From the NCBI GenBank assembly GCA_902761395.1, contig CACWKJ010000065.1, positions 1 through 8,994 on the forward strand: a DNA stretch of 8,994 nt, given 5' to 3'. A model generated the notes under the pieces. The model saw nothing but the letters and a program-made list of their open reading frames with translations. It was not told the origin of the DNA and did no database searches. Positions 1 to 5,775 of this stretch are shown here, one piece after another (position 1 is the first letter of the stretch; each line of letters starts with the position of its first letter). This DNA is from an uncultured Elusimicrobium sp. (GTDB taxonomy: Bacteria; Elusimicrobiota; Endomicrobiia; Endomicrobiales; Endomicrobiaceae). Both the position numbers and the translations under genes were made by a program.

Positions 1-506
1 CTGTTTGATACATTGTTTGCTACGGCATTTTCTTTTGCCACCTGCAATGCTTTTGTGCTTATATCGCTTGCCGTAACAGATACATTGTCATTATATTTTG
101 CTACAGATACGGCAATTGCTCCCGATCCCGTACACAAGTCTAATACCTGTTTAAAATTGTTTTCTTTTATGAATTTTGAGGCTTGTTCAACTATCAATTC
201 CGTTTCGGGTCTGGGAATTAAAACATTAGGATTAACTTTAAATGTCAGTCCCATAAATTCCGAATTACCCAAAATATAATCAACAGGTTCCCCTGTTATT
301 CTTTTATTTAAATAATCTTGATATTGTTGATATTGTTCCTGCGATATTGTTTTTTGTCGGAGAGTTGCTAATTTGTTTCTTTTTATTTTTAAAACACCAC
401 ATAATAAAACTTCGGCATCAAGTTGTGCTTCCGTTATATTATGTGATGTTAAAAATTCTGTTGCTTGTTTTAAAATATTAAAAATATTTGTTTTAGCTTG
501 GCACAT
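1..506 (-). CDS. prmC: Release factor glutamine N5-methyltransferase PrmC (HemK), 3' end cut off
   Basis: PrmC transfers a methyl group from S-adenosylmethionine to the glutamine of the GGQ motif of release factors in the cytoplasm. The first 168 codons are present and the rest lies beyond base 1. Seen: an N-terminal helical part (about 1-75), then the linker ending in VLIPRPETE (about 95-103), which is characteristic of PrmC, then the SAM-binding motif I DLCTGSGAIAVSVA (123-136) and the acidic ASDIS strand (146-150). The catalytic NPPY motif would come just after the window edge. The ATG at 506 is chosen because an in-frame TAG lies 12 bases upstream of it; the SD is poor (GAAAAAAGAA). The gene follows prfA on the same strand after 95 bases, and its substrate is the RF1 encoded there. 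Family assignment is firm. The gene is partial only because of the window edge. Confidence 0.95.
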   Translation of the reverse strand, partial: MCQAKTNIFNILKQATEFLTSHNITEAQLDAEVLLCGVLKIKRNKLATLRQKTISQEQYQQYQDYLNKRITGEPVDYILGNSEFMGLTFKVNPNVLIPRPETELIVEQASKFIKENNFKQVLDLCTGSGAIAVSVAKYNDNVSVTASDISTKALQVAKENAVANNVSN

Positions 507-548
507 TTCTTTTTTCGACTACAACAAACTTTTCATTGTTGTCAAACT

Positions 549-603
549 TATAACCTTCTCAACTTATAACCCTATAACCTAAAAATTTGTAAAACAAATT
601 TTT
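549..603 (-). repeat. Three GGTTATA repeats and an AT-rich inverted repeat between prfA and prmC
   Basis: Read on the minus strand, GGTTATA occurs three times (549-555, 565-571, 573-579), and the longer unit GGTTATAAGTT occurs twice, 16 bases apart. Immediately before them in the transcript is an inverted repeat, AAAAATTTGT (581-590) and ACAAATTTTT (594-603), with a 3-base loop, which overlaps the prfA stop codon. The stem is almost all A-U, so a strong terminator is unlikely. The repeats could be a small operator, a processing site or chance in AT-rich DNA. Confidence 0.4.
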
Positions 604-1672
604 ATATGTTCGCCGATTTCAATTTTTCTTCGTTTTCGCAAGATATAAGCTTTTCTATAAGTTCGTTTAAATCCCCGTCCATAACTTCGGTAATATTATA
701 AACACTGAAACCTATTCTATGGTCGGTTATTCTGTTTTGAGGAAAATTATATGTTCTTATTTTTTCGGATCTGTCTCCGGAACCTACTTGTTGTTTTCTG
801 TCGCTGGACATTTTCTGTTCTTGTTCTATCATTTTTTGTTCATATAATTTTGCTCTTAAAACTTTCATTGCTTTAGCTTTATTTTTTATTTGGCTTCTTT
901 CATCCTGGCAGGCAACAACAAGTCCCGTAGGTAAATAAGTTATTCTTATTGCGGAATCGGTTTTGTTAACGTGCTGTCCGCCCGCACCACTTGCTCTGTA
1001 TGTATCTATTCTTAAATCTTCCGGTTTTATTTCAACATCAACTTCTTCGGCTTCCGGAAGAACCGCAACCGTTATTGCTGATGTATGAACTCTGCCGGAT
1101 GCTTCCGTTTCCGGAACTCTTTGTACTCTGTGAGTTCCTCTTTCAAATTTAAAATATTTCCAAACTTTATTTCCTGATATCGAAAATACAACTTCTTTGT
1201 ATCCTCCGAGACCGGTAGGGTTGGAATCTATTATTTCGTGTTTCCAACCGTTTCTTTCTGCAAATCTTGTATATGCTCTGAACAAATCTCCCGCAAATAA
1301 AGCAGCTTCTTCTCCGCCTGTTCCCGCTCTTATTTCAACTATAATATCTTTATCTTCATGAGGATCCGGCGGAATCAACATAAGTCTGATTTCCGTTTCC
1401 ATTTTTTCTTTATTTGCAACGGCCTGGTCGTATTCGGCAAAAGCCATTTCTTTCATTTCTTTATCATCGGATTCTTTCAATTCGTTTAAATCATCGATAT
1501 CTTTTAACAATTTAAAATATTCTTTCGATTTTTCAACTATCGGAGATAAATAAGAATGTTCTTTTGATAAAGCTCTGTATTGTTCCTGATCTGCAATTAT
1601 ATTGCTGTCACTGAGTTTTTGTTCAACTTCTTTAAATTTAGAATTTATTTCTTCTAATTTTTCTTTAAACAT
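602..1672 (-). CDS. prfA: Peptide chain release factor 1 (RF1)
   Basis: RF1 recognises UAA and UAG in the ribosomal A site and triggers hydrolysis of peptidyl-tRNA. The 356 residues match the usual length (about 360). Seen: a helical N-terminal domain (1-100), the conserved block around RAGTGGEEAALF (115-126), the stop-codon-reading PxT tripeptide as PET (187-189) within RVQRVPETE, which marks RF1 rather than RF2 (SPF), and the catalytic GGQ loop at 231-233 in ASGAGGQHVNK. The C-terminal block SEKIRTYNFPQNRITDHR is also typical. The start is the ATG at 1672; only a short AGG lies about 8 bases upstream. A hairpin with a U7 tract sits directly before it and separates it from rpmE. The prmC gene downstream encodes the enzyme that methylates Gln233. 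Assignment is firm. Confidence 0.97.
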   Translation of the reverse strand: MFKEKLEEINSKFKEVEQKLSDSNIIADQEQYRALSKEHSYLSPIVEKSKEYFKLLKDIDDLNELKESDDKEMKEMAFAEYDQAVANKEKMETEIRLMLIPPDPHEDKDIIVEIRAGTGGEEAALFAGDLFRAYTRFAERNGWKHEIIDSNPTGLGGYKEVVFSISGNKVWKYFKFERGTHRVQRVPETEASGRVHTSAITVAVLPEAEEVDVEIKPEDLRIDTYRASGAGGQHVNKTDSAIRITYLPTGLVVACQDERSQIKNKAKAMKVLRAKLYEQKMIEQEQKMSSDRKQQVGSGDRSEKIRTYNFPQNRITDHRIGFSVYNITEVMDGDLNELIEKLISCENEEKLKSANI

Positions 1673-1685
1673 ATTTTTTACCTAT

Positions 1686-1740
1686 AAAAAAATATGACAG
1701 GATTTCATATTTTATAAAAATGATAATCCTGTCAATATTT
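1686..1740 (-). terminator. Intrinsic terminator or attenuator after rpmE, before prfA
   Basis: On the minus strand the arms GACAGGATT (1696-1704 on the plus strand) and AATCCTGTC (1725-1733) are a perfect 9-bp match. They extend outward with AAATAT/ATATTT across one bulge and inward with TCAT/ATGA across another, around an AT-rich loop. Seven U residues follow directly in the rpmE transcript (1692 down to 1686). This is the usual form of a Rho-independent terminator. It ends only about 13 bases before the prfA start, so it must either be read through or act as an attenuator, unless the TTGACA on the minus strand inside the hairpin (1735-1730) serves a promoter for prfA. Confidence 0.7.
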
Positions 1741-1750
1741 AAAATTTTAT

Positions 1751-2095
1751 TTATTTTTCTTTTTTAGCATCTTTCTTTGCTGCATCTTTTTTAACATCTT
1801 TTTTTACTCTCTTAGGTGTAGATGTTAAAAGTTTTGAAGTCTTTCTCGGTGAAGATACTTTTTTCTCTTTTTTCTTTCTTACAACTGTCTTTCCTTCTGT
1901 AGCAACAAATCTCTTTTGGAACTTTTCAACTCTTCCGGCTGTATCTATAAGTTTTTGTTTTCCTGTAAAGAAAGGATGACAATTTGAACAAATTTCTAAT
2001 TTTATTACCGGCTTTGTTGATCTTGTTTTAAATGTATAACCACAAGCACATGTTACTGTTGATTCTACATATTTTGGATGAATTCCTTCTTTCAT
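1751..2095 (-). CDS. rpmE: 50S ribosomal protein L31 (zinc-binding type) with a long basic C-terminal tail
   Basis: L31 sits at the central protuberance of the large ribosomal subunit. Residues 1-68 are a normal L31: the start MKEGIHPKY, the CxC pair at 16 and 18, the CxxC pair at 36 and 39, and HPFFTGKQ (40-47), ending near VEKFQKRF. The four cysteines make this the zinc-containing form. Unusually, about 46 further residues follow (69-114), rich in Lys, Ala and Asp and ending in short KKDA-like repeats; most L31 proteins stop at about 70. The reading frame is continuous and base use does not change abruptly, so this looks like a real extension rather than a frameshift. AGAGGAGT (2106-2113) is a clear SD about 10 bases before the ATG, and a good promoter lies upstream. 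It heads the block that continues with prfA and prmC. Confidence 0.95.
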   Translation of the reverse strand: MKEGIHPKYVESTVTCACGYTFKTRSTKPVIKLEICSNCHPFFTGKQKLIDTAGRVEKFQKRFVATEGKTVVRKKKEKKVSSPRKTSKLLTSTPKRVKKDVKKDAAKKDAKKEK

Positions 2096-2135
2096 TTTCT
2101 TTAATACTCCTCTAATTGTAAAATTTTATCTATTT

Positions 2136-2164
2136 ATTATGCATTTTTATTAAATTTTAGTCAA
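2136..2164 (-). promoter_or_regulatory. Sigma70-type promoter of rpmE
   Basis: Minus strand: -35 TTGACT (plus coordinates 2159-2164), a 17-base spacer, and -10 CATAAT (2136-2141). Each box matches its consensus at five of six positions. Transcription would begin near 2129 and give a leader of about 34 bases that carries the rpmE SD. No convincing terminator for the upstream acyltransferase gene is seen in 2096-2188, so read-through from the pyrG block is possible. Confidence 0.65.
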
Positions 2165-2188
2165 GTGATAAATTATTTTTATTTGAAG

Positions 2189-3310
2189 TTATGCACCGAT
2201 AAAATAACGAGTATGTTTAATACCCATTTTTTCAAGAACCTTTTTTATAAGCATAGCAACAAATAAACTTCCGAAGAAAGAAATAGAAAATATTGTTGCG
2301 GCGGAAATTATCCAATAACCTAAGTGAAAATTTTCATTCGATAAATACAAAAAAAACCAAGGCGAAAAGTGATCGGCTAATTTAACAAGTCCTCTTATGA
2401 AATAAAAGTGAAAGAAAAATATAGCAAAACTATAATCTGCTATTATGCCCAAATATTTGTTTATATACTCATGTTCTTTGATTTTTTCATCATAATGCCA
2501 TAAATAACCTAAAATCAGTAATATCATCATAACATTGGTAAATAATAATTTGGCTGGTAAGAAATGATAATAAGTTAAAAAGAAAAGTATGATACTTCCT
2601 CCTATGAACATTGTCCATATCAAAACTCTTTTTTGATATAGGATTTTGATATACTTTTGTCGGTACTTGGCAAAGAACATTCCCAGAATATAAATCGGGA
2701 AAAGTGAAACAGTATCAAATAATATTTTTTCCAAATATCCGGCATAAACCTGCCACGCGGACATAATTTCTTCATTTGCAAAAACAATTCTTTTAAAGCT
2801 TGGAAGAAAACAGGAAACACAAATTAAAACGGGCAATATAAAAAACAATAAAGAATATTTGTTGAAAACAATTTTCTTTTCTAATTTCAACAATACAGCC
2901 GCAGACAGGAAAAGAATAGATGTCATAGGAATGTACCAAGTAGGTAAATTGTGCACATATCCCGTTGTTAAAAACATACCGACTTGTACTATCTTGTTAA
3001 TCGAAACAAAAGGATTATGTTTGGCAAACAAAAATACCCAAGTTATACCTATTACGGAAGTTAACAGATATGGAAGAATTACATTAAAAAATTTCTTTTT
3101 CAAATATGTCGGGTACGAAAAATTGTCGGACAGGTACTGAAACAAAAATCCGGAAATAAATACGAATAAAACTGTCCCGCCTTGTATAAAAATATTGACC
3201 AAAATTCCCATTATTTCATGAGAAGTATCAACACTGTGTCCAAGAACAATTATAATTATGGCAATAGCACGAAAAATATGAATATAATTTAATTTTGCAT
3301 GATTTCCCAT
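2189..3310 (-). CDS. Acyltransferase-3 family membrane protein
   Basis: This family of polytopic inner-membrane proteins moves acyl groups, often acetyl, onto sugars of surface polysaccharides, lipopolysaccharide or peptidoglycan. The substrate here cannot be told. Seen: the N-terminal family motif RAIAIIIIVLGH with Arg14 and His25, the second motif VLFVFISGFLF (47-57), the basic loop YLKKKFFNVILPYL, and a late FFFHFYFIRG segment. About ten hydrophobic stretches run through the 373 residues, which is a normal length for a stand-alone member; no extra SGNH-type domain is attached. The start at 3310 has AGAAG about 9 bases upstream. The gene follows the ThiF-like gene after 18 bases, so it is probably last in a pyrG transcript, an odd partner for nucleotide synthesis. 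Family confident, function open. Confidence 0.85.
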   Translation of the reverse strand: MGNHAKLNYIHIFRAIAIIIIVLGHSVDTSHEIMGILVNIFIQGGTVLFVFISGFLFQYLSDNFSYPTYLKKKFFNVILPYLLTSVIGITWVFLFAKHNPFVSINKIVQVGMFLTTGYVHNLPTWYIPMTSILFLSAAVLLKLEKKIVFNKYSLLFFILPVLICVSCFLPSFKRIVFANEEIMSAWQVYAGYLEKILFDTVSLFPIYILGMFFAKYRQKYIKILYQKRVLIWTMFIGGSIILFFLTYYHFLPAKLLFTNVMMILLILGYLWHYDEKIKEHEYINKYLGIIADYSFAIFFFHFYFIRGLVKLADHFSPWFFLYLSNENFHLGYWIISAATIFSISFFGSLFVAMLIKKVLEKMGIKHTRYFIGA

Positions 3311-3328
3311 GATGTTATATCTTCTAAA

Positions 3329-4000
3329 TTATGGATTAGTTTTCCCGCAAGCAGGACAGTCCTTATTTGACGGCGGTAATTTTATTTTTCTAAACTCACA
3401 AGTTAATGCATTGTAAGTAAGTAAATGTCCTGTAAGCAGCTCCCCTATATCTAATATATATTTTATTGCTTCTGTTGCTTGTAATGTTCCTATTACTCCT
3501 ACTGCGGCTCCCAATACACCATCTTTTGCACAAGATGAAACACATTCTTCAATTCCGGCATGAGAAAAAGCTTTTTTCCCTTTTACACAAGCATCGTTTA
3601 TTAAAAATTTTGTTTCAAAATTATCTGTTGCATCAATAATAAAATCATATTGTGAAACAATTTCAGAAATATTTTCAGATGATATTTCATTATAAATATT
3701 TATTTTTATATCCGGATTTAATTCTTTTATTGTTTGTTTAGCCGATTCTGTTTTGAGTATTCCTACTCTGTTTGTGTTATGTATTATCTGACGATTAAGA
3801 TTTGAAAGTTCTACTTTATCTTTATCCGCTATACCTATTGTTCCTACACCTGCTGCAACCAAATATAGTGTTGCTGCGGAAGATAAGCCGCCGGCACCTA
3901 TAATAAGAATTTTAGAGGACAACAATTTTTGTTGCCCTCTTATTCCAACTTCTTTTAACAATATGTTTCTTGAATATCTTTCAAGTTGTTCGTTTGTCAT
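3329..4000 (-). CDS. HesA/MoeB/ThiF family E1-like adenylyltransferase, shortened form
   Basis: Members adenylate the C-terminal glycine of ubiquitin-like sulfur carriers (ThiS, MoaD) for thiamine, molybdopterin or other sulfur chemistry. Seen in 223 residues: the arginine of RYSRN (about 8-11), the nucleotide loop IGAGGLS (34-40), DKVELSNLNRQ (61-71), Lys83 in the VGILK segment, DATDN (123-127), and the C-terminal CPAC zinc pair (215, 218). The adenylation core thus looks complete. Odd: after HAGI (147-150) the usual stretch with F-x-GQ and the first zinc CxxC, about 26 residues in E. coli MoeB by memory, is absent. The chain goes straight to ECVSSCAKDG, which keeps the probable active-site cysteine (Cys157). 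The frame is intact, so this is either an in-frame loss or a distinct subfamily. The start lies 2 bases after the pyrG stop with no good SD, suggesting translational coupling. No sulfur-carrier gene is in view. Confidence 0.85.
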   Translation of the reverse strand: MTNEQLERYSRNILLKEVGIRGQQKLLSSKILIIGAGGLSSAATLYLVAAGVGTIGIADKDKVELSNLNRQIIHNTNRVGILKTESAKQTIKELNPDIKINIYNEISSENISEIVSQYDFIIDATDNFETKFLINDACVKGKKAFSHAGIEECVSSCAKDGVLGAAVGVIGTLQATEAIKYILDIGELLTGHLLTYNALTCEFRKIKLPPSNKDCPACGKTNP

Positions 4001-4002
4001 TT

Positions 4003-5586
4003 CTATTTTTTATTTCTGTTTTTTGCAGCTAAAACAAAACCCTGGAATATAGGATGCGGTTTTGTCGGTCTTGCACCGAATTCCGGATGGAATTGAACCG
4101 CTATATAAAAAGGATGATTTTTTATTTCAACTATTTCAGGTAATATTCCTTTATGGTAACCGGAAACATCAAATCCTACTTTTTTGAACATGTCGATATA
4201 TTTAGGATTCATTTCGTATCTGTGTCTGTGTCTTTCAACGATTTTATCTTTTTTATAAAGTTGATGAGCTAAAGAACCTTTTACCAAATCGGACTCGTAA
4301 TTTCCGAGTCTCATCGTTCCGCCCAAATATTTTACGTCTTTTTGTTCGTCTAACATTTCTATTACGGGATATATTGTCTTAGGATCTATTTCCGTAGAGT
4401 TTGCATTTTTGAATTTTAATAAATGTCTTGCAGCTTCAATTACACAACACTGCATACCCAAACATATTCCGAAGAACGGAACTTTGTTTTCTCTTGCAAA
4501 TTTTATTGCTGCGATTTTTCCCTCGATTCCTCTCATGCCGAATCCGCCCGGAACAAGAATCCCGTCTAAAGTTTTTAATCTTTTTATTAAATTTTTATCT
4601 TCGGAAGAAATGTATTGAATATCCAAATTAACTTTTGCTTCCATAGCGGATATCTTTAAAGATTCGTCTATGGATTTGTATGCATCTTTTAAATCCGCAT
4701 ATTTTCCTATAACACCTATTTTTAAGGTTTTATAATGTTTTGTATCTTGTTTAACATATTTAAACCATTTATTGCTGAATTTTATTTTACTCTTTAAATT
4801 AAGTCTTTTTAAAATGAAAGCATCCACGCCCTGCTCGTGTAAAGATTCGGGAACATGATAAATCGAAGAACATGTTCTTGCTTCAACAACAGCTTCTTTG
4901 GGAACATTGCAGAATAATGAAATTTTACCTTTCATTGATTCGTTTATAGGATATTGTGTTCTGCATATAATCATGTCGGGAATAATTCCCACTTCTCTTA
5001 ATTTGTTAACGGAATGTTGTGTGGGTTTTGTTTTAAGTTCTTTTGCACCTTCAATATAAGGAACAAAAGTTAAATGAATACTCATTATATCTTCTCTTTT
5101 TTGTTCCAACATAAATTGTCTTGTTGCTTCAATAAAAGGAAGGCCTTCGATATCTCCTATCGTTCCGCCTATTTCTATTATTGTAATATCAACCTGCTTA
5201 TCGAAAGCTACAAATCTTTTCTTTATTTCGTTTGTAATATGAGGAATTACCTGAACGGTTCCTCCGTTATATTCGCCTTTTCTTTCTTTGTTTATGACGG
5301 TTTGATAAATATCTCCGGATGTGTTTGTGTTTGCTTTTTTTGTTACTATATCCAAAAATCTTTCGTATGTTCCCAAATCCAAATCCGCTTCGGCACCATC
5401 TGCGGTAACATAAACTTCTCCGTGTTGAAAAGGATTCATCGTTCCCGGATCAACGTTTATATAAGGATCCATTTTTATCATATTTACTTTGTATCCGTGC
5501 AACTGTAAAAGTCTTCCGATACTTGCACCGGTTATACCTTTACCTAAAGAACTTACTACTCCGCCCGTCATAAAAATATACTTCAT
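4003..5586 (-). CDS. pyrG: CTP synthase
   Basis: CTP synthase makes CTP from UTP, ATP and glutamine in the cytoplasm. The 527 residues are close to the usual 535-545. Seen: the synthetase domain with the phosphate-binding segment GGVVSSLGKG (8-17), DPYINVDPGTMNPFQHGEV (40-58), and the metal-binding acids Asp70 and Glu138. The glutamine amidotransferase domain follows from about residue 288, with the oxyanion loop GGFGMRG (347-353), nucleophile Cys375 in GICLGMQ, and catalytic His500 and Glu502 in HPEFG. AAGGAG (5597-5602) precedes the ATG by about 10 bases. It appears to be first in a transcript with the ThiF-like and acyltransferase genes. Its leader carries a long hairpin, and its promoter is back to back with that of the CAT-family gene. 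Assignment is firm. Confidence 0.98.
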   Translation of the reverse strand: MKYIFMTGGVVSSLGKGITGASIGRLLQLHGYKVNMIKMDPYINVDPGTMNPFQHGEVYVTADGAEADLDLGTYERFLDIVTKKANTNTSGDIYQTVINKERKGEYNGGTVQVIPHITNEIKKRFVAFDKQVDITIIEIGGTIGDIEGLPFIEATRQFMLEQKREDIMSIHLTFVPYIEGAKELKTKPTQHSVNKLREVGIIPDMIICRTQYPINESMKGKISLFCNVPKEAVVEARTCSSIYHVPESLHEQGVDAFILKRLNLKSKIKFSNKWFKYVKQDTKHYKTLKIGVIGKYADLKDAYKSIDESLKISAMEAKVNLDIQYISSEDKNLIKRLKTLDGILVPGGFGMRGIEGKIAAIKFARENKVPFFGICLGMQCCVIEAARHLLKFKNANSTEIDPKTIYPVIEMLDEQKDVKYLGGTMRLGNYESDLVKGSLAHQLYKKDKIVERHRHRYEMNPKYIDMFKKVGFDVSGYHKGILPEIVEIKNHPFYIAVQFHPEFGARPTKPHPIFQGFVLAAKNRNKK

Positions 5587-5611
5587 AATTGTATTTTCTC
5601 CTTATAAGAGA

Positions 5612-5662
5612 GAAAGGGACTCAAAGAATATTATGAAACAAATATCTTTTAAGTCCCCCTTC
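5612..5662 (-). promoter_or_regulatory. pyrG leader hairpin, attenuator-like
   Basis: In the pyrG leader RNA, GGGACUU pairs with GAGUCCC. The stem continues inward with AAAGA/UCUUU and UAUU/AAUA, with two single-base bulges and an 8-base loop. The left arm begins GAAGGGGGACUU, so its G5 run can also slide along the right-hand CCCUUUC tract, and GAA/UUC can close the base. The stem is followed by UUUCUCUCUUAU, a pyrimidine-rich and partly U-rich tail. The neighbouring genes diverge, so no ordinary terminator is needed here and a regulatory role is the simpler reading. The parts recall the Bacillus subtilis pyrG leader, but here A rather than C follows the G run. Confidence 0.55.
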
Positions 5663-5681
5663 ATTAAAATTAATTTTAGAT

Positions 5682-5710
5682 ATATTATTATTTTTTTTTA
5701 TAGTTGTCAA
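5682..5710 (-). promoter_or_regulatory. Predicted pyrG promoter
   Basis: Minus strand: perfect -35 TTGACA (plus 5705-5710), a 17-base spacer containing A9, and -10 TAATAT (5682-5687, four of six). Transcription would start near 5675, placing the G5 hairpin about 17 bases into the leader. A second possible -10, TTTAAT (5663-5668), would put the start inside or next to the G run, but it lacks a recognisable -35. Confidence 0.55.
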
Positions 5711-5733
5711 AAGAAAAATAACTTTTATATAAT
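5704..5733 (+). promoter_or_regulatory. Predicted promoter of the CAT-family gene
   Basis: Plus strand: -35 TTGTCA (5704-5709, five of six), an 18-base spacer, and a perfect -10 TATAAT (5728-5733). The start would be near 5740, giving a leader of about 36 bases with GAGAGG (5762-5767) as SD. Its -35 box lies on the same bases as the pyrG -35 box on the other strand. Confidence 0.65.
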
Positions 5734-5775
5734 AAGGATAATAAAATAAATTTAATAAAAAGAGAGGATAACAAA

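Noticed and set aside
13..279. Plus-strand open frame of 88 codons
   Set aside because: It lies antisense inside prmC, has no SD, and its sequence is explained by the complementary PrmC motifs.
581..603. Inverted repeat after prfA considered as a Rho-independent terminator
   Set aside because: The 10-bp stem has only one G-C pair and the U run is part of the stem, so a functional terminator is doubtful; prmC follows on the same strand.
1751..1890. L31 tail considered as a frameshift into another frame
   Set aside because: The tail is a coherent basic low-complexity sequence ending in a normal stop, and no alternative frame restores a typical L31 end, which is already complete before the tail.
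2859..3140. Plus-strand open frame of 93 codons
   Set aside because: It is antisense to the acyltransferase gene, whose family motifs account for this stretch; there is no SD or family resemblance.
3329..4000. Short ThiF-like gene considered as a pseudogene
   Set aside because: The frame is intact, all adenylation residues are present and both ends look normal, so an active short form is more likely than decay.
5074..5508. Plus-strand open frame of 144 codons rich in Cys and aromatic residues
   Set aside because: It is antisense to pyrG across its most conserved region; the composition is what the reverse of AT-rich conserved codons gives.
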